DNA of 64,000 nt. It comes from CAZAQV01 sp964487255. Its GTDB lineage: Bacteria; Myxococcota_A; Polyangia; Polyangiales; CAZAQV01. The notes beneath the pieces were generated by a model. The model was not told the DNA's origin. It ran no database searches and saw only the letters and a program-made list of their open reading frames with translations. Shown in pieces: positions 17,168 to 25,603 of this stretch. The position numbers and the translations under genes are program-made. Location of the stretch: assembly GCA_964487255.1 (NCBI GenBank), contig CAZAQV010000014.1:119387-183386 (forward strand). The letters are read 5' to 3'. Numbering within the stretch: position 1 is the stretch's first letter; every line of letters begins with the position of its first letter.

Positions 17168-19411
17168 ATGCATCAAACTGGGATAGACCATCAAACTGGG
17201 ATAGACAGGGTTGAGCAGAGTCTTTGGACGGACTCGCGAGGCGTGTCGAGCGCCAACGTCACGATACTCGTCATATTCGCGGCTCTGGCGATGCCAGGTT
17301 TTGTAGCCTTGGGTGACGGTTTGGCCGAGAACGTAACCGGCCGCGGCGGGCAGGCCGATGACTCCGGAGGTCCAAGTTCGAACGGCCCCTGGGGAAACGG
17401 CTCGTTTACAAGCGCGGGCGGCGATGGAAACTTCACGACCGGCGGCGGTAGCACGGGCAGCGGCGGCGGCGACTATTGGGGCGGTGGCGAAGACATCGCT
17501 TTCGATGTAGCCCGTCCTGGAGCAACACCGTGGGAAGACCACAACATCCAGTCACCTGAAACCTTCACGGGCGGCCCTGGCGATTTCGGTGATTGGGGCC
17601 AAGACCCAGTGCAGCCGACTGCGACGAGCGATCTTTCCGCGAGCGCGCCTGGCTCGTATGGTGAAGTGCCCAGTGCGAGCGACAACAAGACCAACCCATT
17701 TGATTTTCAGGCCCTTAAGAGCAACTTGATGGCTCGCTTTGGCGGTTCGGACGGCAACGCCAGTCCGATGGGGGGAGCGGACGGAATCGTCAGCAGCTCC
17801 CTGGCCTCCTCAGACGGCAACGCGATGAGCCCAGAAGACGCCGTCAAGGCCCTGAGCGAATACCTGGAGGCGAACGGGGGCCGCCTGTCGCTCAAGGCGC
17901 TGCAAGACCTAGCAGAGGGCGGTGACCCAGAGCTTGCGGCCGCAGCCGAATACATCCTTGGCGACAGAGCGATTCGCGAAGGCCTCACCAACGGTGGCTA
18001 CGCGATGTCTGCGGAGGACCTCGCAGAGCTGGCCGCGGACCTTCAAAGCGGCGCTTACAAGCAAGACAGCTGGATGGCGGGTGATCGGCGCAAGCTCGAT
18101 GCGAGCGAGATCGACCTCGCGATCAAAAACAGCGAAGATGGCAACCCGCCCGCTTGGGCCCGTAACTCCGCACACGTCCTCGGGTCAGATTTCGATCTCC
18201 TGGCCGACTCGTCGGGCCCCAACGGCATGCCCCGCATGTCCTCGGACACCCTCGAAGCGGTCATGAACATGAACGAACAAGAGTGGGCCGACTTCCAGGC
18301 AAATCGAGGAATCGACTCCAACTTCACGCTTGAGCAAGTGCAGGGCGCTGCGCGCGCAGCAGTCGAATCGGGGCTCTTCGATTACCTCGACGCGCCTCCA
18401 GGCATGGGCGTCGATGTCAACGGCCTCGTTGGCCGCGAGATGCTTCTCTCCTTCTCGGACGAGTCGCAACGTCAGGGTGACAGCTGGTCGGAATACCTGC
18501 GCGACGACAACGCGACTGAGGCCTCCGCCTCGGAGCTTCGCAATGAGGACGGCGCCAACGCCATAGACGGCGAGCCACTCGTGATGAAGGCCGTCGAAGG
18601 CGACCTGTTCGCTGGTACGGTGGCGGACGACCTCATTCGGGACCACCCAAATATGGCCTCGATGATTCGCGCGGACGGCCTCGACAAGCAGGCATCCGTC
18701 AGTGCAGACGATGTCGTGCAGGGGGCCATCGGCGACTGCTGGGCGATGAGCGGTTTGGCAGCCTTCGCGGAGAAGGACCCCAGCGTGATTCGTGACGCCA
18801 TCACGGACAATAAAGACGGCACCTACACGGTCCGCTTGTACGATGCTGAAGGTAACCCGGTTAAGACCACCGTCGACAATGAGTTCGCAGCAAGCGCGTA
18901 CAGCCCCGACGGCTCACTGTTCGCTCAGACCGACCGTGCGCTGTGGGTCGGCGTGATGGAAAAGGCCATGACCGAGGTCCTTGACGGCCGCAATGGCGCG
19001 AGCGACGACATGATGTCGATCGACGGCGGTCACGACGCGATGATTCACCAGATGTTGACTGGGGAGGAAGCCGAGACGGTCTACTTCAGCGAGCCGACCG
19101 AGGCAAACGCTAGCGCAGAGTTCTTGGCAGAGAAGCCGAAAAATGCAAGTGTGGAGACATCGGCGAGCAAGGTGGCCGCGCAGCTCGACAGTTGGGCCAG
19201 TGAGGGCCGCGCTATCACCGTGACGAGCACCGGTGACGCCACGAATCCGGCTATCAACGCCAACAATGTCACAGCCGGTCACTCCTACACGGTGATGGGC
19301 GTCGAAGAAGGCCAAATCACTTTGCGCGACCCGCGCGGCGACGAGTTCAACGTGACCATGTCGATCGAAGACTTCAACGAGGCCTTCGTCAGCATGACCT
19401 CGTCGACCTAG
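17168..19411 (+). CDS. Calpain-like (C2) cysteine protease behind a Flp-pilin-like leader
   Basis: 747 aa. The start is supported by AGGAG at 17158-17162. Residues about 19-50 (SRGVSSANVTILVIFAALA onward) look like a class III/Flp prepilin leader: short basic or polar N-terminus, Gly, then a hydrophobic helix. Next is a Gly/Ser/Asn-rich linker (about 55-190) and a helical, EF-hand-unlike central part. The C-terminal third is calpain-like: nucleophile Cys 524 in QGAIGDCWAMSGLAAFA, His 705 in AGHSYTVMGV, and RDPRG at about 720-724 where calpains usually have RNPWG, so the third triad residue is Asp 721. The N-terminus carries a duplicated HQTGID. It is probably exported by a Tad/type II-like machine; none is seen in the window. 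Confidence 0.78.
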   Translation: MHQTGIDHQTGIDRVEQSLWTDSRGVSSANVTILVIFAALAMPGFVALGDGLAENVTGRGGQADDSGGPSSNGPWGNGSFTSAGGDGNFTTGGGSTGSGGGDYWGGGEDIAFDVARPGATPWEDHNIQSPETFTGGPGDFGDWGQDPVQPTATSDLSASAPGSYGEVPSASDNKTNPFDFQALKSNLMARFGGSDGNASPMGGADGIVSSSLASSDGNAMSPEDAVKALSEYLEANGGRLSLKALQDLAEGGDPELAAAAEYILGDRAIREGLTNGGYAMSAEDLAELAADLQSGAYKQDSWMAGDRRKLDASEIDLAIKNSEDGNPPAWARNSAHVLGSDFDLLADSSGPNGMPRMSSDTLEAVMNMNEQEWADFQANRGIDSNFTLEQVQGAARAAVESGLFDYLDAPPGMGVDVNGLVGREMLLSFSDESQRQGDSWSEYLRDDNATEASASELRNEDGANAIDGEPLVMKAVEGDLFAGTVADDLIRDHPNMASMIRADGLDKQASVSADDVVQGAIGDCWAMSGLAAFAEKDPSVIRDAITDNKDGTYTVRLYDAEGNPVKTTVDNEFAASAYSPDGSLFAQTDRALWVGVMEKAMTEVLDGRNGASDDMMSIDGGHDAMIHQMLTGEEAETVYFSEPTEANASAEFLAEKPKNASVETSASKVAAQLDSWASEGRAITVTSTGDATNPAINANNVTAGHSYTVMGVEEGQITLRDPRGDEFNVTMSIEDFNEAFVSMTSST
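17171..17206 (+). repeat. Perfect 18-bp tandem duplication at the start of the protease gene
   Basis: CATCAAACTGGGATAGAC occurs twice back to back (17171-17188 and 17189-17206), beginning in codon 2 of the pilin-calpain gene and encoding HQTGID twice. The unit keeps the frame. It is a recent slippage-type duplication. Confidence 0.95.
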
Positions 19412-19423
19412 TCGAGAGTTTGC

Positions 19424-20509
19424 TTAGCCGACCACGCGCGGCACCCAGTCGCTTGAGCCGATGATGCGCGAGAGGCTGGTGACCATTTCACGTGGACGGT
19501 TGGAAAACAGCGTGGGCAGTCGCATCAGAGGCACGTTGGGGTTGGTGGCTCGAAGGTCGTGCGCGAAGGTGTCCGCCCGCTCCACCTGGTGCGCGAGGGC
19601 TTCGTCGACTTGGTCCATGAACAAAATGGTTTCGTCGCTCATTGCGGGATAACGCCAGCCGACCCAAGCAGGGAGCTTTTCGTCGGCGCGGTTGAGAATA
19701 GCGCCGTGCACTTCTCGGCGCAGCCCCGTGAGGCGTGTGCGAAGGTAGTCGGTGTCGGCGCGAGACGCGGCCGTGGGAGCGCCGACCAGAACAAAGCGGG
19801 CGTCGTCACCCAGTAAGAGTCGCTCAGAGCGCCGAGCCAGACCGCTGAAGCGTTCGCGAACCGGTGCCAATTCGGCAAAGAGTTGGGTGAGTTCGCGCAT
19901 CGTCGTCGGGCCGACGATCTTGCCGATGATTTGACCAACTCGGTCTTTGCCCCAGGAGGCGAGCCGGCTCTTGGGCTGCTTGGGAAAGAGGCTGTCGGCG
20001 CGTGGCGTCAGCGCCGCGAGCCAGCTGACCGCGCGGCCTTCGAATAGCGATGCCAGGCGACCTGGGTAGTGGAAGAAGTCGAATGCGTTGCGAGAGGGCG
20101 CGGTGTCGATGACGACGTAATCGTATCGTTTGGCTTCGACTGCGCGGGCGAGAAGCATCAGCGAGACGGTCTCGTGCATGCCCGCAAGTCCCTCGGTGAG
20201 CGCCCCGTACACCTGATTGGCGCGAAGTCGTTCTTTGGCGGCCTCGTCAGACTCGAGAATGCAGTCCAGAAAATCTTCGCTCGATGCGCCGGGGTCGGGC
20301 ATGAGAACGTCGAAGTTTCCCTCTCCGCCAAACTGCACAGGCTGGAGCGACGCACCGATGTCAATGCCGAGCGCCTGGGCGAGACGCCGCGCAGGGTCGA
20401 CGGTGATGAGCAGCACTTCGGAACCTTGGTTGCACAGTGAGAGCGCCAGTGCGGCAGACGACGTTGTCTTGCCCACGCCGCCGCCACCGGAGCAGATGAG
20501 GGTGATCAC
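19424..20509 (-). CDS. ArsA/GET3-like ATPase, second of a pair
   Basis: 361 aa from GTG 20509, which overlaps the TGA of the upstream ATPase gene (GTGA, 20506-20509). The longer frame upstream is arginine-rich antisense-like sequence and was discarded. The P-loop reads CSGGGGVGKTT: the Lys of GKT is present, but the 'signature' Lys of the deviant Walker A (KGGVGKT) is Gly here. Later motifs fit the family: TVDPARRLAQALG (switch I-type DPA) and VIDTAPSRNAFDF (switch II). A role in membrane-protein sorting, polar positioning or anion handling cannot be told from sequence; no arsenic genes are nearby. Confidence 0.85.
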   Translation of the reverse strand: MITLICSGGGGVGKTTSSAALALSLCNQGSEVLLITVDPARRLAQALGIDIGASLQPVQFGGEGNFDVLMPDPGASSEDFLDCILESDEAAKERLRANQVYGALTEGLAGMHETVSLMLLARAVEAKRYDYVVIDTAPSRNAFDFFHYPGRLASLFEGRAVSWLAALTPRADSLFPKQPKSRLASWGKDRVGQIIGKIVGPTTMRELTQLFAELAPVRERFSGLARRSERLLLGDDARFVLVGAPTAASRADTDYLRTRLTGLRREVHGAILNRADEKLPAWVGWRYPAMSDETILFMDQVDEALAHQVERADTFAHDLRATNPNVPLMRLPTLFSNRPREMVTSLSRIIGSSDWVPRVVG

Positions 20510-21408
20510 GGCGCCCCCCGGGCAGGCTCGAACTCGCCGGTGGCGAGCTCTTCGACGTCGTCCTCTTCGTAGCGCGCGGTCAGCCAGTCTGCGACGTCCT
20601 CGGCGGTAGGGTCGTCCGCCTGTACATCGAAAGCGCGAACCGCCACAGTTGTTGCGGAGAGGATTTGAAGGTCGTCTTCGGCCTGCTCGCGTTGGTAGCG
20701 GAAGTACTCGGCGTAGGCGCGGGCATGTGCGTGTTCGTGCGCAAGCGAGTGGGCTTCGTCGAGCACTTCGTCGGTGACGAACAGAGGAGCTCGGTTGACG
20801 ATGAGACGTGGCGTGACCATCCCGACTTCCTCGTGCAGCTTCTCGCACAGCTCGAGCGTCTCGCTGAGCACGACGCGCTCGGGCAGGGTGACGACCACCA
20901 CTTCAGTCTCGCTTGAGCTCAGCAACCCTTGGCGCACGCGCTCTGCCACGTGGTAGAGCGGCCCGCGTTGCAGGACGCGCGCCATGCGGCTGGGCACCTT
21001 CAGCCAAGAGAGGCCATGGCCCGTCGCAGGCATGTCGACGACAACATGGGCATCGGGATGCTCCCGTCCGAGTCGCAGGACCGCGTCGAGCAAGGCCAGC
21101 TCGCCGATCGCGGGTGCGGCCCTCAGCATTTTCTTAACGGCGAAATTCTGTAGGACGAGGCGTGTGAGCCACTCGGAGCCGATGAGCTCGGTGGCCTCTT
21201 CGCGGATTGCCTCGTAGCGCTCAAACACGCGCCGCCGAACCTCGGGGTGAGCGCGCAGTAGGCGTCGACCTGAGCGGCCATCGGAAAACTCGACGTAATA
21301 GGCCGGACGGCCCTCGCGCGCGCTGCTCAGGGCGATTCCGGCCGCAATCGTGGTCTTTCCCACGCCGCCTTTGCCCATGACGAGCGTTGTTCGCACGCGT
21401 TTGCTCAT
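20506..21408 (-). CDS. ArsA/GET3-like ATPase, first of a pair
   Basis: 300 aa from ATG 21408 (MSKRVRTTL); an upstream ATG adds 11 residues without support. The deviant Walker A GKGGVGKTT is intact, and the switch II region VVVDMPATGHGLSWLKVP is characteristic. An acidic C-terminus follows. It is translationally coupled to the second ArsA-like gene, and such side-by-side pairs are expected to act as a heterodimeric or pseudodimeric ATPase (inference from the two-domain ArsA and homodimeric GET3). Confidence 0.87.
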   Translation of the reverse strand: MSKRVRTTLVMGKGGVGKTTIAAGIALSSAREGRPAYYVEFSDGRSGRRLLRAHPEVRRRVFERYEAIREEATELIGSEWLTRLVLQNFAVKKMLRAAPAIGELALLDAVLRLGREHPDAHVVVDMPATGHGLSWLKVPSRMARVLQRGPLYHVAERVRQGLLSSSETEVVVVTLPERVVLSETLELCEKLHEEVGMVTPRLIVNRAPLFVTDEVLDEAHSLAHEHAHARAYAEYFRYQREQAEDDLQILSATTVAVRAFDVQADDPTAEDVADWLTARYEEDDVEELATGEFEPARGAP

Positions 21409-21490
21409 GCCCCTCGGGTGTTTAGCCCGGATGCGCATCACGTCAAAGCCAATACGTGAAGACCCAGTGATACAGTGCTAGAAGGTTGCG

Positions 21491-22489
21491 ATGCGTAGCC
21501 CCCTTTACCTTCAGGTCGGTCTCGTGGCTCTTGCGGCCAGCTCCGTTTTCATTGCATGCGGTGGCGGTACCCAGTCGAGCCCCCCACCCGACGAGATCGC
21601 CAATGACCCTGCGGCCGTCTCATTGCAGCTTGAGGAGCGCTCGACGTTCTCGGCTGAGGGAACGACACCCGCGGGTCCGGAACTCGATGGGACACAGTGG
21701 ACTTGGGTGGAAGCCCACTGTACCGATGGGCCGCTCGAGCTACGTGAGCGCGACTTTTCAGAGACGGTGCGTGTCGACGCGGTGGACGACGGGCTACTGC
21801 TCACGCGCGACCAGAACATCGACGGCGACTGCGTGCGAACGGTCGTGCAACGCGCGCTCAAGCGCGAAGAGCGCAAGTGGACGATTATGGAAGAGACGCG
21901 CGTTTACGCGCCAGCAACTGAAGAGTGCGAGGGGCGTCCCGATCCCGACCGGCCGGGTGAGGTGCGCATGAACGGTGAGTTTCTGGAGCTCCTTGTGCAA
22001 CGCTCCATCGCGTGGTGTAACGGATTCGAGGTGCGCATGGTCTATGCGCCGCGCGAGACGAAGCATTTGGATGCGGCCGAGCTTGGCAGACACTACGTGC
22101 TCGAACTCAACCGTCGAGACCCTAAAGCAATCGCGGAGCTCTTCTCTGCAGCGGGGTCAGTGCTCGATGCCTATCAGCGCACCCCGGCGTCGACCGCGTT
22201 GCGGTTTGAGGGGAGAGAAGCGATTGCCGCGTGGTACGAAGCGTTTTTCGCGGGGACAGAATGGAGCACGATGCAGCTCGAGTCTGTGGAAGCGAAAAAG
22301 GGCGGTCAGCAGGTTGTGGTGCACTGGAAGTACATGGACCCGCGCGTTGAAGAGCCGCTCGAAGGCGAGAGCCGGCTCACCGTAGGTGGCGGGGAAATCT
22401 TCGAAGCCGTCAACCTGATCGACGGCCGCCAATCGGTCCTCGACAGCGACGCGGGCGAAAGCAAGGCGCCAAAGTCCAACTCGAAGTAG
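21491..22489 (+). CDS. Lipoprotein with a SnoaL/NTF2-like C-terminal domain
   Basis: 332 aa. The signal peptide ends with lipobox-like FIAC followed by GGG (Cys about residue 23). Residues about 60-200 form a Cys-containing beta-rich domain. About 195-315 look like an NTF2/SnoaL-type fold: helix AELGRHYVLELNRRDPKAIAELF, then FEGREAIAAWYEAFFAGTEW. The C-terminus is a Ser/Lys tail. No substrate is evident. It is convergent with the CDP-alcohol phosphotransferase gene, 5 bp between stops. Confidence 0.75.
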   Translation: MRSPLYLQVGLVALAASSVFIACGGGTQSSPPPDEIANDPAAVSLQLEERSTFSAEGTTPAGPELDGTQWTWVEAHCTDGPLELRERDFSETVRVDAVDDGLLLTRDQNIDGDCVRTVVQRALKREERKWTIMEETRVYAPATEECEGRPDPDRPGEVRMNGEFLELLVQRSIAWCNGFEVRMVYAPRETKHLDAAELGRHYVLELNRRDPKAIAELFSAAGSVLDAYQRTPASTALRFEGREAIAAWYEAFFAGTEWSTMQLESVEAKKGGQQVVVHWKYMDPRVEEPLEGESRLTVGGGEIFEAVNLIDGRQSVLDSDAGESKAPKSNSK

Positions 22490-22494
22490 CACAC

Positions 22495-23286
22495 TCAGGC
22501 GGTGGCGGTGTTGCGGGCGCGCGTGAGGTGTAGGGCGCCCAAGATGGCGCCGTTGCATACCAAGATGGCCCAGGCGAAGTAGAATAAGAAGGCGACCGGG
22601 AACCACGGCGTCAAGAATGCGGCGATGACGATGCCAAGGTGATGGTGCGTGGGACCCGCGAGACTGGCGCGGTGATACATCATGTGACGATGCTCGCGGC
22701 TCTCACCCCACGACTTGTAGCGCGCGATCTTACGGACGTGGTTTTCCCAACTGCGGAACACGAAACGGAGCCAAGCTGTGTTGGCCTCGCTACGGTAGCG
22801 TTCGATGTCGTCGTCGGGCGTGCTGTCCTTGGCGCCTTGCTTGAGGCCATCGAAGACGAACGAGTTCCAGGCCATCGAGCCGCCAGCCATAAAGGCGATG
22901 GCGAATAGCTCGGGAAAGCCGAGCGTGTAGCCTGCGATGACGGGCTTGGCTTGGACCAAGGCGAAGAGCATGCCGAGGTGGGCGGATACTGCGCATGCCG
23001 TGTCGGCGAAGCCGTCGACCACGCGACCCGACCAGTGGCCGCCAGAAAGCCGAGCCAGTTCGCCATCCGAGCAGTCGAGCACCATGATGAGGAGCATCAT
23101 CAGTGCGCCCGCGACGGGCCAAAGGCCCGAACCTGCGAAGAGCGGAAAAAGCGAGAGGCTTAGCAGGCCAGTCGTCAGGGTGACCTTGTTGGGCGTGGCG
23201 CTCGTCTTGGCCAGTGCCTGAGCGATGGCGCGTCCGAGGGGGCGACAGAAGATCGCGTCGAAAAATTCGTCGAAACCATTTCGCAT
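22495..23286 (-). CDS. CDP-alcohol phosphatidyltransferase family membrane enzyme
   Basis: 263 aa integral membrane protein with about six hydrophobic segments. The signature is seen as LDCSDGELAR followed by G-x3-D-x3-D in SGRVVDGFADT; these Asp residues bind the metal and CDP. The spacing between AR and the following Gly is one residue shorter (seven) than the usual eight, confirmed in the codons at about 23010-23060. The enzyme transfers a phospho-alcohol from a CDP-alcohol to an acceptor alcohol in phospholipid or inositol-phosphate synthesis; the exact reaction is not determinable. Confidence 0.85.
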   Translation of the reverse strand: MRNGFDEFFDAIFCRPLGRAIAQALAKTSATPNKVTLTTGLLSLSLFPLFAGSGLWPVAGALMMLLIMVLDCSDGELARLSGGHWSGRVVDGFADTACAVSAHLGMLFALVQAKPVIAGYTLGFPELFAIAFMAGGSMAWNSFVFDGLKQGAKDSTPDDDIERYRSEANTAWLRFVFRSWENHVRKIARYKSWGESREHRHMMYHRASLAGPTHHHLGIVIAAFLTPWFPVAFLFYFAWAILVCNGAILGALHLTRARNTATA

Positions 23287-23343
23287 GGCGGAGCGACAAT
23301 GTAGCCCGTGCTGGACGTGGGCGCTAACCGGAGGGCGCGCCTC

Positions 23344-24171
23344 CTATTTTACGAGCGGCAGGGCTCGGTTGAGCGAACCGCTCACAAAACCCTTTGAGTC
23401 CACGGAAAGCTTTGAAAAACCAGCTTTTCGTGCCGCTTCGAGCAACGTCGGCTGCAGCGCATTGATGCGCGGGATCTCGGCGACCGGGACTTCGACGCGT
23501 ACTTCTCGCCCATAATGGCGTGCGCGAAAGATCCGAAATCCCAGCGCGTAGAGTTGGTCTTCCACCGTCTCGATTTGCGCGAGCACCTCCTCGCTCACCG
23601 GACTGCCGTACGGGACGCGCGAAGCGAGGCAAGGGGCTGCTGGTTTGTCCCACGCCGAAAGCCCGAGCCACTTGGCCAGCGCGCGCACGTCTTGCTTGTG
23701 CAGAGCATTCTCTGCCAGGGGCGCGCGAATGCCCGCGTCACTCGCGGCGCGGATGCCAGGCCGGTGGTCGCCCAGGTCGTCGAGGTTGGTGCCGTTGAAC
23801 ACGACCGCAAAGCCGGTGCGTTCAAGCGCTGCCGAGGTTGCCGCATAAAGGTGAGATTTGCAGTGAAAGCAACGGTCGGCGTCGTTTGCACGGTAGCCTG
23901 CGCTCTTGATTTCGCCCGCCTCGACCCACTGATGGTTGGCGCCGATTTCGATTGCGAGCCGCGCGGCGCGGACGCGTTCGCGCTGGGGAAGTGCCGGGCC
24001 CACAGCGGTTAGCGCCAGAACGTTGTCTCTGCCCAAGGCGTCGACAGCGGCGCGCAACACCAGGGCACTGTCGACGCCGCCGCTGTACGCCACGATGGCC
24101 GAGCCGAAGGGTTGCGTCCACGCGATGAGCTGCGCGTACCGGGTCGCGACCGCACTGGCCTCAGCGCTCAT
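23344..24171 (-). CDS. larE: LarE-family ATP-dependent sacrificial sulfur transferase
   Basis: 275 aa PP-loop ATP pyrophosphatase with SGGVDS near residue 30. LarE adenylates a carboxylate and donates sulfur from its own Cys in making the nickel-pincer cofactor; the Cys of the conserved PCLASRVPYG segment is present. A further pair of Cys occurs in RCFHCKSH. larB and larC are not in the window. Its ATG overlaps the end of the JAMM protease gene by 11 bases, so it is the last gene of a sulfur/cysteine operon, which hints at sulfur supply from that pathway. Confidence 0.88.
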   Translation of the reverse strand: MSAEASAVATRYAQLIAWTQPFGSAIVAYSGGVDSALVLRAAVDALGRDNVLALTAVGPALPQRERVRAARLAIEIGANHQWVEAGEIKSAGYRANDADRCFHCKSHLYAATSAALERTGFAVVFNGTNLDDLGDHRPGIRAASDAGIRAPLAENALHKQDVRALAKWLGLSAWDKPAAPCLASRVPYGSPVSEEVLAQIETVEDQLYALGFRIFRARHYGREVRVEVPVAEIPRINALQPTLLEAARKAGFSKLSVDSKGFVSGSLNRALPLVK

Positions 24172-24664
24172 CGATTTGAAGCTTGGATGCGACGAACTTT
24201 CCGGAGGGTTCGTCGAACTGCCACAGTTTGTGATCGGCGACTTTTCCGTCCTGGACGCTGATCACGAGAAACTGACATGGCCACATGAGCTGACCATCTT
24301 GGGCGAAGGTTGCCGCATCTTCGTCGGAGAAATAGGCGCCGGCGTCGCAGTGCGAGTGATAGATGACCTTGATCGGTTGGCCGTCTGCAGCGCCTTGTTC
24401 AAAGGCGCGACTGGCTCGCAGCTCGTTGATCTTGAAGTACATCTTCGACGTGCGCGGGAAGCGTTCGGGATCCAGCGCGTGGTACTTGTCGGCCTCGTTG
24501 ATTTCGCGCGTTACGGTTTGTAGTTCGTCCTGCGTGTCGGCAGGGCCTGCGATAAAACCACAGCATTCAGACGGGTACGCGTCTTTCGCGTGCTCGAAAA
24601 TGTTATCGAGAACGTCCTTGCCGATGTGCAGTGTTCCTTGAAGCCAGCCGGGACTACCAGACAT
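24161..24664 (-). CDS. mec: JAMM (Mov34/MPN) metalloprotease of the CysO cysteine pathway
   Basis: 167 aa from ATG 24664, which lies inside the last codons of cysM (11-bp overlap). The JAMM zinc motif is complete: upstream Glu in ECCGF, then HSHCDAGAYFSDED matching H-x-H-x7-S-x2-D. In mycobacteria Mec+ hydrolyses cysteine from the CysO-cysteine adduct and regenerates the carrier. Its place between cysM and larE, with cysO two genes upstream, supports that role. It may also trim the extra residue after Gly-Gly at the CysO C-terminus (inference). Confidence 0.87.
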   Translation of the reverse strand: MSGSPGWLQGTLHIGKDVLDNIFEHAKDAYPSECCGFIAGPADTQDELQTVTREINEADKYHALDPERFPRTSKMYFKINELRASRAFEQGAADGQPIKVIYHSHCDAGAYFSDEDAATFAQDGQLMWPCQFLVISVQDGKVADHKLWQFDEPSGKFVASKLQIDER

Positions 24665-25589
24665 ATTTTTTCTCCCACTTAAGCGGCGCGAAATAGCGGT
24701 CGCCACGGTCGCACGCGATGGTCACCACCGCGCCTCGCTGTCCCTTGGCGGAGCGCTCTTTGGCGATTTGCAACGCAGCCGCGACGTTTGCGCCGGACGA
24801 ATGGCCGACGTGAAGGCCTTCTTGTGCGGCGAGCCGGTCGGCCATGTCCCAGCCGTCCTCGGTGCCGATGGGTAAGACGCCGTCCAGTATCGAGGGGTCG
24901 TAGATTTCGGGAACCATCGAACTAGCCATGTGCTTAAGGCCTTCGAGGCCGTGCATGGCGTCGTCGGGTTCTGCCGCGTAGCAGCGGATGGGGCGCTGGT
25001 GTTCACGCAGTCGTCGCGTCGTGCCCATGACGGTGCCGGTGGTGCCGAGGCCGGTGATGAAGTCCGTGATCTCGTTGCCGACCTGGTTCAAGATCTCCAC
25101 GCCAGTGCCGAGATAGTGCGCGCGTGGGTTCGACGGGTTCGCGTACTGGTTGGGATAAAAATACTTGTCCGGGTCTTCGTCGACGATCTTTCGGACGAGA
25201 CGAATGGCGCCGTCCGAGCCTTCCATTGGGTCGCTGAAGATGAGCTCGGTACCGAAGGCGCGCGTGACGTTTTTGCGGGCTTGGGTCACGTTTTCTGGCA
25301 TCACGAGTTGGATGCGGTAGCCGAGTGCTGCTCCGAGAATGGAGTAGGCGACTCCGGTGTTTCCGCTGGTCGAGTCGATCAGAATCTTGCTCTTGTCGAG
25401 GGCACCCGAGGCCTCCGCGTCGCGAATCATTTGCAGCGCAGCACGGTCTTTAACCGAGCCGCCCGGGTTTCGGTATTCGAGCTTGAGGTAAAGCTTCACA
25501 CCCGGACAGTCGTTTTCAATGCGCCGTAAGCGGACCATGGGCGTATTGCCGACCAGTTCGGCGACGTTACTGACGGCGCGGTGAAGCAT
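24654..25589 (-). CDS. cysM: CysM-type PLP-dependent cysteine synthase
   Basis: 311 aa from ATG 25589, 14 bp after the cysO stop; the frame upstream is arginine/histidine-rich noise. The PLP Lys is in NPGGSVKDR, the substrate loop in STSGNTG, and the phosphate-binding loop in GLGTTGTVMG. A second fold-type II cysteine synthase lies upstream, with cysO between them; in mycobacteria CysM uses O-phosphoserine and thiocarboxylated CysO as sulfur donor, so this copy is the likely CysO-dependent enzyme. That assignment is by context. Confidence 0.88.
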   Translation of the reverse strand: MLHRAVSNVAELVGNTPMVRLRRIENDCPGVKLYLKLEYRNPGGSVKDRAALQMIRDAEASGALDKSKILIDSTSGNTGVAYSILGAALGYRIQLVMPENVTQARKNVTRAFGTELIFSDPMEGSDGAIRLVRKIVDEDPDKYFYPNQYANPSNPRAHYLGTGVEILNQVGNEITDFITGLGTTGTVMGTTRRLREHQRPIRCYAAEPDDAMHGLEGLKHMASSMVPEIYDPSILDGVLPIGTEDGWDMADRLAAQEGLHVGHSSGANVAAALQIAKERSAKGQRGAVVTIACDRGDRYFAPLKWEKKYVW

Positions 25590-25603
25590 GGTAGAGGTCT
25601 GGG

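Noticed and set aside
16757..17186. Short plus-strand frames in the 431-bp intergenic region
   Set aside because: No Shine-Dalgarno, no family motif, and they overlap the hairpin and the promoter-like AT-rich patch.
20510..20848. N-terminal extension of the second ArsA-like protein
   Set aside because: Arg-rich sequence antisense-like to coding in the upstream ATPase gene; GTG 20509 with the GTGA overlap gives the normal N-terminus.
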